The translations under genes and the position numbers were made by a program. A stretch of DNA of 64,000 nt from Woronichinia naegeliana WA131 (GTDB taxonomy: Bacteria > Cyanobacteriota > Cyanobacteriia > Cyanobacteriales > Microcystaceae). This document shows positions 27,793 through 37,028 of this stretch, piece after piece. The notes below the pieces were generated by a model. That model was not told the DNA's origin. It made no database searches and saw nothing but the letters and a program-made list of their open reading frames with translations. The stretch covers positions 496,001 through 560,000 of the forward strand of contig CP073041.1 of assembly GCA_025370055.1 (NCBI GenBank), written 5' to 3'. Numbering within the stretch: the first letter of the stretch is position 1; each line of letters opens with the position of its first letter.

Positions 27793-29329
27793 CGCAGGAA
27801 AAACGACGCTAACAGAAAAATTATTACTGTACGGGGGAGCCATTCACCAGGCGGGAGCCGTCAAAGCTCGTCAAAGTCAGCGCAAAGCCACTTCCGACTG
27901 GATGGAGATGGAGAAACAACGGGGGATTTCCATTACCTCGACAGTGTTGCAATTTAATTATCAAGGTTTTCAGATTAATTTGCTGGATACTCCTGGCCAC
28001 CAGGACTTTAGTGAAGATACCTATCGTACCCTAGCGGCGGCGGATAATTCCGTCATGTTGATTGATGCGGCCAAGGGCCTAGAACCTCAAACCCGTAAAT
28101 TATTTGAAGTGTGTCGGTTGCGATCGCTGCCCATTTTTACTTTTGTTAATAAATTAGATCGTCCTGGACGGGAGCCGTTGGAATTATTAGATGAAATCGA
28201 ACAGGAATTAGGATTACCGACCTATGCAGTGAATTGGCCGATTGGCATGGGCGATCGCTTTCAAGGCGTATTTGATCGCAGAACCCAAAAAATTCACCTA
28301 TTTGAACGCAAAGAACATGGCAGTAAAGCGGCCCAGGAAAGCATTTTTGACATTGGGGATCCTGAGCTAGAATTACGCTTAGAAACGGAACTTTATCATC
28401 AACTAAAAGATGAATTAGAGTTGTTAAATGAAGCCGGTAGCAGCTTTGACTTGGAAGCCTTTCATGCCGGACAAATGACTCCGGTTTTCTTCGGTAGTGC
28501 CATGAGCAATTTTGGGGTGCAACTTTTCCTTGAAAGTTTTCTCGACTATGCTTTAGAACCGGGCCCTCGCGCTTCAACTTTAGGCAAATTAGAACCCACC
28601 TATCCTGAATTTACCGGCTTTGTGTTTAAACTACAGGCCAATATGGATCCCAAACACCGCGATCGCGTCGCCTTTGTGCGCGTTTGTACAGGCAAGTTTG
28701 AAAAAGACATGACTGTGACCCATGCCCGAACTGGAAAAACGGTCAGGTTATCCCGTCCTCAAAAATTATTTGCCCAGGATCGAGAATCCATTGAAGAGGC
28801 TTATCCTGGGGATGTCATTGGTCTAAATAATCCTGGCGTATTTGCGATCGGTGACACCATTTATATGGGACAAAAATTAGAATATGAGGGCATTCCTTGT
28901 TTTTCGCCAGAATTATTTGCCTACCTGAAAAATCCCAATCCTTCTAAATTTAAACAATTCCAAAAAGGCATTCAGGAATTACGAGAAGAAGGGGCCATTC
29001 AAATTATGTATTCCCTGGATGAATTTCGTCGAGAACCGATTTTAGCGGCGGTGGGTCAATTACAATTTGAAGTGGTTCAATTTCGCATGGCTACAGAATA
29101 CGGAGTTGAAACTAATTTGGAACCCTTGGGCTATAGTTTAGCCCGTTGGGTAGCCGGAGGTTGGCCCTCGATTGAAAAAGCTGGACGAATTTTTAACACT
29201 TTAACAGTAAAAGATAACTGGGATAGACCCGTTTTACTCTTTAAAAATACTTGGAATTTACAACAGATTATGGGCGATCATCCTGAGTTAAAATTAACGG
29301 CGATCGCACCTATAGGTTCAACTATGTAA
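27719..29329 (+). CDS. prfC: Peptide chain release factor 3
   Basis: A 536-residue GTPase that recycles RF1/RF2 from the ribosome. The G1 loop is [18 protein letters not shown], switch I/G2 includes [13 protein letters not shown]3 is [18 protein letters not shown] and G4 is [12 protein letters not shown]. The [14 protein letters not shown] stretch and domain II/III landmarks ([24 protein letters not shown]) are typical of RF3. The length is normal. Confidence 0.96.
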   Translation: MIAAPSELAQSVQQRRNFAIISHPDAGKTTLTEKLLLYGGAIHQAGAVKARQSQRKATSDWMEMEKQRGISITSTVLQFNYQGFQINLLDTPGHQDFSEDTYRTLAAADNSVMLIDAAKGLEPQTRKLFEVCRLRSLPIFTFVNKLDRPGREPLELLDEIEQELGLPTYAVNWPIGMGDRFQGVFDRRTQKIHLFERKEHGSKAAQESIFDIGDPELELRLETELYHQLKDELELLNEAGSSFDLEAFHAGQMTPVFFGSAMSNFGVQLFLESFLDYALEPGPRASTLGKLEPTYPEFTGFVFKLQANMDPKHRDRVAFVRVCTGKFEKDMTVTHARTGKTVRLSRPQKLFAQDRESIEEAYPGDVIGLNNPGVFAIGDTIYMGQKLEYEGIPCFSPELFAYLKNPNPSKFKQFQKGIQELREEGAIQIMYSLDEFRREPILAAVGQLQFEVVQFRMATEYGVETNLEPLGYSLARWVAGGWPSIEKAGRIFNTLTVKDNWDRPVLLFKNTWNLQQIMGDHPELKLTAIAPIGSTM

Positions 29330-29352
29330 TTTTTTATCGGAAATCTAAACCT

Positions 29353-29565
29353 ATGAAAGAAACTATTATTATTGAAGTCTCTCAAGAAGAAGATGGAGGC
29401 TTCGTTGCCGAAGGATTAACGGAGGATATTTTTACCCAGGGAGATACCTGGGAAGAATTAAAAGTCAATGTATTAGAAGCAGTTACAGGCTACTATTTTG
29501 ATCAGCCATCAGTTCCCAATATCAAATTACACCTTGTAAAAAATGAACTATTAGTCACTCAATGA
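29353..29565 (+). CDS. HicB-like antitoxin, pair 1
   Basis: 70 residues: MKETIIIEVSQEEDGGFVAEGLTEDIFTQGDTWEEL... This is the partial RNase-H-like fold of the HicB family. Its stop overlaps the start of the HicA-like gene by four bases (ATGA), the usual coupling of antitoxin-first HicBA pairs in cyanobacteria. Confidence 0.75.
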   Translation: MKETIIIEVSQEEDGGFVAEGLTEDIFTQGDTWEELKVNVLEAVTGYYFDQPSVPNIKLHLVKNELLVTQ

Positions 29566-29828
29566 AACTTCCCAGAAATCTTAACGGCTCGTCTCTAGCA
29601 GATGTTCTTTGTCGTCAGTGGGACTATCGCCTTGTTCATTACCAAGGTAGCCATATTATTCTCGATTACCAAGGTAGCCATATTATTCTCGATACTCAAA
29701 CCCCAGAACATCAGAGAATTAGTATTCCCAATCATAATCCTCTCAGAATTGGAACTTTAAATAGCATTCTAAAAACCATTTCTGCACATAAAAAAGTGAA
29801 TAAGCAGGACATTCTTGATTCTCTCTAA
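29562..29828 (+). CDS. HicA-like toxin with internal 9-residue duplication
   Basis: 88 residues of the HicA mRNA-interferase type: an N-terminal LPRNLNGSSLADVLCRQWDYRLVHYQGSHIILD and a C-terminal RISIPNHNPLRIGTLNSILK. The expected length is about 79. The excess is an exact in-frame repeat of YQGSHIILD, which contains the Gly-Ser-His that normally carries the catalytic His. The repeat inserts an extra beta-strand in the dsRBD-like sheet, so activity is doubtful. Confidence 0.75.
   Translation: MKLPRNLNGSSLADVLCRQWDYRLVHYQGSHIILDYQGSHIILDTQTPEHQRISIPNHNPLRIGTLNSILKTISAHKKVNKQDILDSL
29640..29693 (+). repeat. 27-bp perfect tandem duplication inside hicA
   Basis: Two identical 27-bp units (29640-29666 and 29667-29693), each starting TACCAAGGTAGCCATATTAT and ending TCTCGAT. 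The frame is kept and nine residues are added. Confidence 0.95.
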
Positions 29829-29955
29829 TTTATTATTAAGATACTAATTGCCCCGATTGGTTCAGGTTTGTAGGGGTTAACAGCGATCGCTTAAATTTGC
29901 CATAGAATCTTAGAAGATATGCTAGAATTTTAACGCTAGAATTAGGATAAAAACG

Positions 29956-30405
29956 ATGGCTCCAAGCACTATTATTCTATCTTCCTATGAGCAAGATTAT
30001 CTTTTATGGATAGAAGAAACGGTTGACCAATTACGCAGTAAAAATTTTGATAGGCTAGATGTAGAAAATTTAATTGAGGAAGTATTAGATTTGGGACGTT
30101 CACAGAAACGGGAATTAAAAAGTCGTTTAGGAGAATTATTAGAACATCTTCTCAAGCGTATCTATGTAACGATGCCTGATTGTTATCGCGGTTGGGTGGA
30201 ATCCATTATCAAACAGAGAAAAGCTCTCAAGGATTTGTTGGCTGATTCTCCTAGTTTAAAGCCCTATTTTCTGGAAGTTTTTGATTCTTCCTATCAATAT
30301 GCTCTTGATATTGTTCGTAATAGCTATCCTCAATTTTGTTTTCCAGAACAATGGCCATTGGAGCAAGATATTGATGCCTTGTTAACTTTTAGGTTTTGGG
30401 AATAA
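29956..30405 (+). CDS. DUF29 family protein
   Basis: 149 helical residues with the DUF29 hallmarks YEQDYLLWIEETVDQLRSKNFDRLDVENLIEEVLDLGRSQKRELKSRL, then LLEHLLKRIY and the C-terminal FPEQWPLEQDID. Function unknown; DUF29 genes are numerous in filamentous and unicellular cyanobacteria and often lie among toxin-antitoxin genes, as here. Confidence 0.88.
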   Translation: MAPSTIILSSYEQDYLLWIEETVDQLRSKNFDRLDVENLIEEVLDLGRSQKRELKSRLGELLEHLLKRIYVTMPDCYRGWVESIIKQRKALKDLLADSPSLKPYFLEVFDSSYQYALDIVRNSYPQFCFPEQWPLEQDIDALLTFRFWE

Positions 30406-30546
30406 ATATTAATTTTTCATCACAGTTTATAATTTAACTAAGAAGATGGCGAGGCGATCGCGCCTTTAGATTCAGGTTCAGAGGCGATCGCTGCTACATT
30501 CCAATTTTTACTCTATACTAGACAATATTGATTTAGGAGCAGAAAA

Positions 30547-30801
30547 ATGTTAGCCAGTTACATTGATAAAGCAATGGAAACCGCTATCTATGAACTCATT
30601 GAGGACGACAACACCTACTGGGGAGAAATTCCCGAATTACAAGGAGTTTGGGCTAATCAACCAACCTTAGATAGTTGTCGTCAGGACTTACGGGAAGCAC
30701 TCAGTGATTGGCTGGCTTTACGCCTGAGTTTAGGATTAAGCATTCCCGTTATTGCAGATATTAATCTTAATCTTTATACCCAGCTATTGACAACTGTTTA
30801 A
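30547..30801 (+). CDS. hicB: HicB-family antitoxin, pair 2
   Basis: 84 residues: AIYELIEDDNTYWGEIPELQGVWANQPTLDSCRQDLREALSDWLALRLSLGLSIPVI. This is the canonical HicB partial RNase-H fold, with the GEIPELQGVWA strand and the DLREAL helix. It ends two bases before the hicA start. Confidence 0.88.
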   Translation: MLASYIDKAMETAIYELIEDDNTYWGEIPELQGVWANQPTLDSCRQDLREALSDWLALRLSLGLSIPVIADINLNLYTQLLTTV

Positions 30802-30803
30802 AG

Positions 30804-31022
30804 ATGCCAAAATTAACACCCATATCTTGGTCTGCCCTTGTCCAACGGTTGCGTCAATTAGGTTTTGAAGGGCCTTATTCTGGTAGTAAACATCCTCAAA
30901 TGCGTCGTGATAACCTGACGATAATTATTCCTAATCCCCACCAGGGAGATATTAGTGTAGGACTATTACAGCGAATTTTACGTCAAGCAGGGGTGACAAG
31001 AGATGAGTGGTTTGGAGAATAA
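30804..31022 (+). CDS. hicA: HicA-family mRNA interferase toxin, pair 2
   Basis: 72 residues: ISWSALVQRLRQLGFEGPYSGSKHPQMRRDNLTIIIPNPHQGDISVGLLQRILRQAGVTRDEW. The dsRBD-like fold with the active His in GSKH and the IPNPH strand is complete, so unlike pair 1 this toxin should be functional and needs its antitoxin. Confidence 0.9.
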   Translation: MPKLTPISWSALVQRLRQLGFEGPYSGSKHPQMRRDNLTIIIPNPHQGDISVGLLQRILRQAGVTRDEWFGE

Positions 31023-31169
31023 TAAAAAGGCGATCGCTGTTGACTCTAATTACCAAAAAAAAAACCTAGAATTAGGAGTGAATTTTAAATCACAGAATCT
31101 AAAGATTTTATCTAAAGCTTGGACAATGAGAACTGCTTAAGATAACCCAAGCAATCCCAATAATGAACT

Positions 31170-31529
31170 TTAGTAAACATTAGGATTAATACGATCATCC
31201 CCTTCTGTTAATTCTGAAGAAGTTGCTGTCACAGTAAATTTATCTAAATTAGCCTGTAAACGAGACTTTTGCTTTTCACTTAAACCAGGAAGATCTAAAA
31301 CCTCATCTACCTTTTCATAGGGAGCATTTTTGATGATTTTGCTGGCCAAATTGGGGTAAAAACCGCGTAAATTACGAAAATCCCGAATATCACTGTTATT
31401 TAAATCAATTTTCTTGCCAAATTCGGTGGATAATTTCGCATCTACCGCATTAACGCGCACATCCGCTAATACTGTTGCAGAAGTCGGTAAATTAAAAGCC
31501 TGGGCTGGGGCTTGGCCCAGAAAACCAAG
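31170..31529 (-). pseudogene. psbU: Photosystem II 12-kDa extrinsic protein PsbU, 5' end lost
   Basis: From the signal-peptide end LGFLGQAPAQAFNLPTSATV onward the sequence is a full mature PsbU, including the helix-hairpin-helix part (FRNLRGFYPNLASKIIKNAP and VLDLPGLSEKQKSRL). The start codon and the hydrophobic core of the lumen-targeting signal are missing. Upstream of LGFL the sequence switches to a group II intron fragment at about 31524-31530. The open frame continues to an ATG at 31583 only by reading antisense intron sequence. PsbU stabilises the oxygen-evolving complex in the thylakoid lumen; a protein without the signal would not reach it. Confidence 0.85.
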
Positions 31530-32150
31530 ACAACCGCCGCGACAGATGGATTTGACTTCCTCGGTTGGCACTTTAAAGTGCAAAACAACGGAAAGTTTCG
31601 TTGTGTCCCCTCAGTGGATAACTTCAAGGCTTTTCGTAAGAAGGTAAAACATATCGTTAATAACTCGAACTATGGAGCCAAAGTAAAAGCTAAGAAATTA
31701 GCCCCATTGGTTAGAGGATGGAGACAATACCATAAATTCTGCAAGATGGATGGTGCTAGAAATTCACTCTGGCACATCAATCACAGGGCATGGACGGTAT
31801 TTAATAAGGAACCGACACTGAGCCGGTCTTCAGTCACCAAACTGATTAAAAAAGCCTTTCCCTCGGTTCCTTACTCTGAAAACAAACACATCAACGTAAA
31901 AGGAAATAAATCACCTTATGACGGAGATTTAGTATATTGGAGCGAACGTAACAGTAAACTCTATGACGACATCACCTCTAAAGTCTTAAAAAGGCAAAAC
32001 CATTCATGTGATTCCTGTGGACTTAAATTCATAGGAGAAGAGAAAGTGCATCTACATCATACTGATGGCAATCACGGAAACTGGAAAATCAAGAATCTTG
32101 TAGCAATACACCAATCTTGTCACCAATACTCGCACATGAGCAAGGGCTAA
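31524..32150 (+). pseudogene. ltrA: Group II intron maturase/HNH fragment
   Basis: The readable part starts at GFDFLGWHFKVQNNGKFRC, the junction of the reverse-transcriptase thumb with maturase domain X (LAPLVRGWRQYHKFCKMDGA). A C-terminal HNH endonuclease follows: CDSCGLKF...HLHHTDGNHGNWKIKNLVAIHQSCH. The fingers/palm with the YADD motif are missing. It ends just before domain V, as in intact introns. Confidence 0.88.
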
Positions 32151-32244
32151 TCCCCTAATGTATCGGAAGCTGGGTGCGGTGAAAGTCGCACGCCCAGATT
32201 TAACAGAGAGGGGCTTGGGGTTATACCCAACCTCGACTCTACCC
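31524..32244 (+). mobile_element. 5'-truncated group II intron
   Basis: The fragment contains the 3' part of the intron-encoded protein (to 32150) followed by intron RNA domains V and VI. Domain V is recognisable at about 32168-32203 from AGCTGGGTGCGGTGAAAGTC (GAAA tetraloop) and its pairing strand. The end lies near CTCGACTCTACCC (~32232-32244). The 5' ribozyme domains and reverse transcriptase core are absent, so it cannot move by itself. Confidence 0.85.
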
Positions 32245-32372
32245 ATGGATAAATTTTAACATTTTCAGCGATCGCCGATTAGTGAATAGTTGATAGTAAG
32301 CCGATTAGTAAATAATTGATCGCCAATAGTTGATAATTATCTATTAAAAAAAATCTCCCCATCTCTCCAGTT

Positions 32373-32657
32373 CTAACTCCAATCCTGTTCCTCCTCTGTT
32401 TTGCGTGGTTTATAGGCCTGTCCTGTGGCGTAAAGTTGACGAGTTTGTGCAAAGAGTTGCTCCTCCGTTAGTTGCCATTGCTGCATAATGTAGTCTAAAT
32501 CCCGTTGCGTAGCCCTGGCCCCTGGAAAGTTCTTATAGCGAATACGTAGGCGGGCCAAATCAGCTAAATTTAAAGGTTCAGGTGGGGATTGAAGTAAACG
32601 ATCAATGACTTCGCGATCGCGTTTTTCTTGAGGATGTTTCTGGTCAGTACTAGCCAT
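32373..32657 (-). CDS. DUF3288 family protein
   Basis: 94 residues: QKHPQEKRDREVIDRLLQSPPEPLNLADLARLRIRYKNFPGARATQRDLDYIMQQWQLTEEQLF. This is the cyanobacteria-specific DUF3288 profile. Helical, soluble, function unknown. Confidence 0.85.
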   Translation of the reverse strand: MASTDQKHPQEKRDREVIDRLLQSPPEPLNLADLARLRIRYKNFPGARATQRDLDYIMQQWQLTEEQLFAQTRQLYATGQAYKPRKTEEEQDWS

Positions 32658-32732
32658 GCTGATGTTTTAAACTGAAGACCGATGGATTAGGGAATTTCCT
32701 AGTCGTAATGACATTTAATTGTGAGCTTAATC

Positions 32733-33617
32733 ATGACTTTTCTGCAAGCGACCCAAACCTGGACTTGGCAAGGCTTTCCGATTACCTATCAACAATGGGG
32801 TGAAACGGGGCCAGCGATCGTTTGTGTTCATGGCTTTGGAGCCTCCTGGGGTCATTGGCGCAAAAATTTACCCGTTTTAGGCTCGCAATGTCGCTGTTAT
32901 GCCCTGGATTTAATTGGCTTTGGTGGCTCGGCCAAACCGAAACCAGGAGCAGAAATTGATTATACCTTTGCTACCTGGGGTCAATTAGTTGCAGATTTTA
33001 GTCGAGAGGTAGTGGGCTGTCCAGTTTTTCTGGTGGGTAATTCCATTGGTTGTGTGGTCATTATGCAAACGGCGGTGGATTATCCTGAACAGGTGTTAGG
33101 AATTGCGGCCCTGAATTGTTCTCTGCGTTTACTCCATGATCGTAAGCGATCGCAGTTGCCCTGGTATCGACAAATAGGAGCCACCTGGTTACAAAAAGTT
33201 TTAAATAATCCGGCGATCGGTCGTTTCTTTTTTCAGCAAATTGCCAACCCCAAGACAGTACGAAAAATTTTATTACAAGCTTATGCCAATCCTGAGGCTG
33301 TCACCGATGAATTAGTCAAAATATTGATCAAACCCGCTTTAGATGAAGGGGCTGCTGAGGTTTTTCTGGCTTTTATCAACTATTCTCAAGGCCCTTTACC
33401 GGAAGATTTATTACCCCTTTTGTCCTGTCCGCTCATTTTCCTTTGGGGTGAACAAGATCCCTGGGAATCTATCCATTTAGGTCGAGAATTAGCCCATTAC
33501 CCAAGGGTAGAAAAATTTATTCCTTTAGTGGGAGTTGGCCATTGTCCCCAGGATGAAGCACCGGAATTAGTCAATCCTATTTTATTAGAATGGATCGCCC
33601 AAAAAAGTTCCACTTAA
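32733..33617 (+). CDS. Alpha/beta hydrolase
   Basis: 294 residues. The HGFGASWGHW oxyanion loop, nucleophile elbow GNSIGC (Ser), acid in FLWGEQDPWE and catalytic His in GVGHCPQDEAP form a complete triad. ATG 32733 is preferred to GTG 32721. It is close to the chloroplast/cyanobacterial group of hydrolases related to haloperoxidases and pheophytinase. Substrate unknown. Confidence 0.88.
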   Translation: MTFLQATQTWTWQGFPITYQQWGETGPAIVCVHGFGASWGHWRKNLPVLGSQCRCYALDLIGFGGSAKPKPGAEIDYTFATWGQLVADFSREVVGCPVFLVGNSIGCVVIMQTAVDYPEQVLGIAALNCSLRLLHDRKRSQLPWYRQIGATWLQKVLNNPAIGRFFFQQIANPKTVRKILLQAYANPEAVTDELVKILIKPALDEGAAEVFLAFINYSQGPLPEDLLPLLSCPLIFLWGEQDPWESIHLGRELAHYPRVEKFIPLVGVGHCPQDEAPELVNPILLEWIAQKSST

Positions 33618-34084
33618 ATTTGATTTAAAAAACTTTCTTCTAATTCATATCCTAACAATTGAGCCAGGGATTTTAAACGGAAATTACTCGGTATTCCCTG
33701 CACTTTTAACCAATCGGATAGGGTAAAGATCTTTTGCATCATAAAAATCTCTAAAGCTTCAGGATTATATTGGATACCTTCAGTACGATGAAATTGATGG
33801 GGAACTAACATGGCGGCATAGCGAGCCAGTTCTCCCGCTTTCCAATCTAATAAAAAAGGAAACCAGGGATAAACCGAGTCTAGCCGGACAAACCAAAGAC
33901 GAACTTCTGGAATTTCCGATAATTCACGGGGATCGGTTTCTTCCCTGGGAAAATTGATCTGGAACTGTATCTGGTTCTCTTGCTCAAGGATGGTCTGGGT
34001 AGAATGCCATTGGTCTATAAGCATGGTGACAGGAGATAAATCTAAAGTCTGTAGAGTGTTAACATCCAGAGCGATCGCAATCAT
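33614..34084 (-). CDS. CRR6-family protein (DUF1817)
   Basis: 156 residues from ATG 34084: MIAIALDVNTLQTLDLSPVTMLIDQW..., WFVRLDSVYPWFPFLLDWKAGELARYAAMLVPHQF and IFMMQKIFTLSDWL. This is the CRR6/DUF1817 signature. Plant CRR6 is needed to assemble the NDH-1 complex, and the cyanobacterial homologue is thought to act in NdhI maturation. Its end overlaps the convergent hydrolase by four bases. Confidence 0.8.
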   Translation of the reverse strand: MIAIALDVNTLQTLDLSPVTMLIDQWHSTQTILEQENQIQFQINFPREETDPRELSEIPEVRLWFVRLDSVYPWFPFLLDWKAGELARYAAMLVPHQFHRTEGIQYNPEALEIFMMQKIFTLSDWLKVQGIPSNFRLKSLAQLLGYELEESFLNQI

Positions 34085-34139
34085 AAGGTTTAAAACGGAT
34101 TGAACGAGATTGACAAGCAAAAATCAAAGGTTGACAGAA

Positions 34140-34805
34140 TTACGAAATCAACTGATGTTTAAGGGCAAAACTAGCTAATTCTACCCGATTATGGGTATCT
34201 GTTTTTCTTAATAGATTACTAACATACTTTTCTACGGTTTTAGGACTCAAATGCAAGGCTTCACCGATCGCAATATTAGATAGTCCTGTGGCCAGTAAAT
34301 TTAGTACTTCCGACTCTCTTGTTGTTAGGGAGAAGGATTGTAGATAAGCGTTGATTGACACTTGGGCCGCTTCCTGAATCTGGGCAGAAGAGGAAAGATC
34401 ACGGGGATGAAACTGTAACTCATGGTGGATCATCTGCGATCGCTCTAGTAAATTACGAACAATGGCCAATAACTCTGCTAGATCAAAAGGCTTAGGCAAA
34501 TAGACATCACATCCCACTTCATAGCCTTGAATCCGACTTTCTGAATCATCTAATTCCGTCAGCAAAATAACGGGTAATAGGCGAAATTCAGGTAATTGTC
34601 GCAGTTCAGACAGCAGACGATAACCATTCTTTTGAGGCATCTTAATATCACAAATTAGCAGATGGGGATGGTGGAACATCATTAAGCGCATCGCCTCTAC
34701 CCCATTTCCCGCCGTTAGGACAGCATAGCCTTTGCTTTCTAAATAATCTTTAACGAGCGAACAAATGCTGGGATCATCATCAACCATTAAGATGGGCAAG
34801 TACAT
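34140..34805 (-). CDS. NarL/LuxR-type response regulator
   Basis: 221 residues. The receiver domain has LMVDDDPSICSLV, phospho-Asp in LLICDIKMPQKNG (~54) and LPKPFDLAELL. The C-terminal LuxR helix-turn-helix is LTTRESEVLNLLATGLSNIAIGEALHLSPKTVEKYVSNLLRK. No kinase is adjacent. The end of the gene faces the CRR6 start with a 55-bp gap on the same strand. Confidence 0.93.
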   Translation of the reverse strand: MYLPILMVDDDPSICSLVKDYLESKGYAVLTAGNGVEAMRLMMFHHPHLLICDIKMPQKNGYRLLSELRQLPEFRLLPVILLTELDDSESRIQGYEVGCDVYLPKPFDLAELLAIVRNLLERSQMIHHELQFHPRDLSSSAQIQEAAQVSINAYLQSFSLTTRESEVLNLLATGLSNIAIGEALHLSPKTVEKYVSNLLRKTDTHNRVELASFALKHQLIS

Positions 34806-34920
34806 AACTCTTCCTCAAAGAAGCTCGCCTTTCTAGGCTATCACTCCCAGGGACTGGCATTTTGTTAATTAAGTACTTTTTTAAGAAGGATGGACGGAGG
34901 AGGAGAGTTATGATGGGAAG

Positions 34921-35022
34921 TAAGCTGTTCACTATCTAAAACGCATATAGGCAAGGGGCTTAAGCCCCTTGTTGCAAGACTTTCAGCAAAATCGTTATGC
35001 AATTTAAATTCGTAACAGCTTA
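34921..35022. mobile_element. MITE-like repeat with 20-bp palindrome, type A
   Basis: About 102 bp bounded by inverted TAAGCTGTT and AACAGCTTA. The centre contains the perfect palindrome CAAGGGGCTTAAGCCCCTTG (34952-34971), which is also found at 36919. It lies between divergent genes and has no coding capacity. Confidence 0.55.
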
Positions 35023-35059
35023 GGGTTATAACTCTAAGGATAAGGATTAGATATTTAAG

Positions 35060-35638
35060 ATGTTACAAACTTCTGCTATTCGCTTACCCGTTAATTTACA
35101 AGTCACTCAAGCTCAATTTAAAGCGATCGTTGCGGCTAACCGAGATTTGAGGCTAGAAAAAACAGCTAAGGGAGAAATTCTAGTCATGTCACCAACGGGG
35201 GGAAACACAGGACGACGCAATTTTAATCTGGCGGGTCAACTGTATCTCTGGAATCAACGCTATCAACTCGGAGTTGCTTTTGACTCCTCGACGGCCTTCT
35301 GTTTACCTAATGGTGCAACGCGATCGCCTGATTTGGCTTGGATTAATCAAGAAAAATGGAATAGTTTAACAACGGCAGAAAAGGATGATTTTTTGCCACT
35401 TTGTCCAGATTTTGTGATTGAATTACGTTCAAAAACCGATAGTCTTAAAACATTGCAGGAAAAAATGCAGGAATATTTAGAGAACGGTTTAAAATTAGGT
35501 TGGTTAATTAATCCTCAAAATCAACAAGTTGAGATTTATCGTTGTTATCGTACTGTAGAAATATTACAACAGCCAACGACTTTATGGGGAGAAGAGATTC
35601 TGCCACATTTCGAGTTGGATTTAACCCAAATTTTCTAG
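35060..35638 (+). CDS. Uma2-family (DUF820) PD-(D/E)XK nuclease, copy 1
   Basis: 192 residues with the family order FKAIVAANRDLRLEKTAKGEILVMSPTGG, GATRSPDLAWI, LCPDFVIELRSKTD (catalytic D and ExK-like region) and KLGWLINPQNQQVEIYR. These nuclease-like genes are abundant in cyanobacteria and of unclear function. A paralogue lies at 46131. Confidence 0.9.
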   Translation: MLQTSAIRLPVNLQVTQAQFKAIVAANRDLRLEKTAKGEILVMSPTGGNTGRRNFNLAGQLYLWNQRYQLGVAFDSSTAFCLPNGATRSPDLAWINQEKWNSLTTAEKDDFLPLCPDFVIELRSKTDSLKTLQEKMQEYLENGLKLGWLINPQNQQVEIYRCYRTVEILQQPTTLWGEEILPHFELDLTQIF

Positions 35639-35677
35639 ATTATTTTGATCTCCAGTCTGAAGGGAAATCTATGCTTA

Positions 35678-36853
35678 TTAACTTGACCAATATAGATAGG
35701 CGGCATAGGCTAGGGTGACAACCCCCGTCAGAATGGCCGCTTCATCGGCTTCAAATTGGGGATGGTGCAGAGGATAATTGGGTCGATCCTCAAAGCCCAC
35801 ACCGAGACGAAACATCGCACCAGGGGTTTGTTCTAGATACATCGAAAAGTCTTCGGCTCCCAACGATGGCTCAGTAATAATTTGGACGCGATCGCTGCCC
35901 CAGGCGGCTCGACCAGCTTCTTCTAACAACTTGCTTAAACCGGGATCATTGTGAACGCAGGGGACACCACGACGATAATGCACCTGATATTTCGCGCCAT
36001 AGGTTCGGCAAATATTCGAGACAATATCTTCAATCCACTGGGGAAGATTGTCATAGGTTTCAGGATGCAGCGATCGCACTGTGCCAGTCATGTGCACCTG
36101 ATCAGCAATCACATTAGCAGCCCGGCCACCTTGAATTTTGCCGATAGTCAGCACCAGGGGACGCAACGGGTTTTGGGTACGACTAATGGCCTGTTGTAAA
36201 GAAGTAATCACTTGGGCCGCAATCCAGATGGCATCGATCGCCTCATGGGGTCTAGCTCCGTGACCTGATTCCCCCTGAATAATAATCTCCAAATCATCCG
36301 CCGCCGCCGTCAAGGCTCCATAACGAATGCCCAGGGATTTGGCCGGAATAGACGGAAAAACATGAACGCCTAAAATGGCATTAACGTCCTGCATGGCTCC
36401 CTCTTGAACCATCCAATTGGCCCCCTGAGCAATTTCTTCAGCCGGTTGAAACAGAAAACGCACATTACCCGGTAAAGGTTCATTCAAGCGGGATAAAACC
36501 ATCGCTGTTCCCAAGCCCAGGGTGGTGTGAATATCATGGCCACAGGCGTGCATCACCCCAGGATAACGGGAAGCAAAATCAAGCTTAGTTTCTTCTTGGA
36601 TCGGCAGTGCGTCCATATCGGTGCGAATGGCTAATAGACGCGGATCGTCTCCTTTACCAAGCAACTCTGCCAACAATCCAGTTTTGCCCACCGACTCTTG
36701 TACGTGCAGACCACAGGAAGATAAGACTCCAGCCGTATAGATGGCGGTTTGATGTTCCAGACCACTCAATTCAGGATGGGCATGGAGATGACGACGGATT
36801 TCTACTAAACGCGGTAAAAAAGTTTCAGCCAGGCTTTTAATTTCGGCAAGCAT
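35678..36853 (-). CDS. M20-family amidohydrolase
   Basis: 391 residues. Metal ligands are in MHACGHDIHTTLG (Cys and His of the M20D subgroup), FLFQPAEEIAQGA (Glu-Glu) and HHPQFEADEAA. The dimerisation lid domain (GESGHGARPHEAIDAI) is present. It is typical of N-acyl-amino-acid or hippurate-type amidohydrolases that remove an acyl group from amino acids; exact substrate not deducible. Confidence 0.93.
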   Translation of the reverse strand: MLAEIKSLAETFLPRLVEIRRHLHAHPELSGLEHQTAIYTAGVLSSCGLHVQESVGKTGLLAELLGKGDDPRLLAIRTDMDALPIQEETKLDFASRYPGVMHACGHDIHTTLGLGTAMVLSRLNEPLPGNVRFLFQPAEEIAQGANWMVQEGAMQDVNAILGVHVFPSIPAKSLGIRYGALTAAADDLEIIIQGESGHGARPHEAIDAIWIAAQVITSLQQAISRTQNPLRPLVLTIGKIQGGRAANVIADQVHMTGTVRSLHPETYDNLPQWIEDIVSNICRTYGAKYQVHYRRGVPCVHNDPGLSKLLEEAGRAAWGSDRVQIITEPSLGAEDFSMYLEQTPGAMFRLGVGFEDRPNYPLHHPQFEADEAAILTGVVTLAYAAYLYWSS

Positions 36854-36887
36854 AGGTTATCCGATGAGCAAGGAATAAAAGAGAAGG

Positions 36888-36982
36888 TATAGCAATTTTC
36901 ATAAAAATGAGGTACAGGCAAGGGGCTTAAGCCCCTTGTTAGCAAAACTGGTAGAAACCTCACCAAAGTGAAAAATGCTGTA
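36888..36982. mobile_element. MITE-like repeat with 20-bp palindrome, type B
   Basis: About 95 bp with imperfect terminal repeats (TATAGCAATTTTCA and, inverted, TACAGCATTTTTCA; 12 of 14 match). The centre has the same 20-bp palindrome (36919-36938) as the element at 34921, but the arms differ. Confidence 0.5.
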
Positions 36983-37028
36983 AGGTTGCATCCTAACAGA
37001 AATTGAAAAATTAATTGGGTTTTTCAGA

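Noticed and set aside
31512-31583. ATG at 31583 as a genuine psbU start
   Set aside because: The added N-terminal residues come from antisense intron sequence and do not form a signal peptide.
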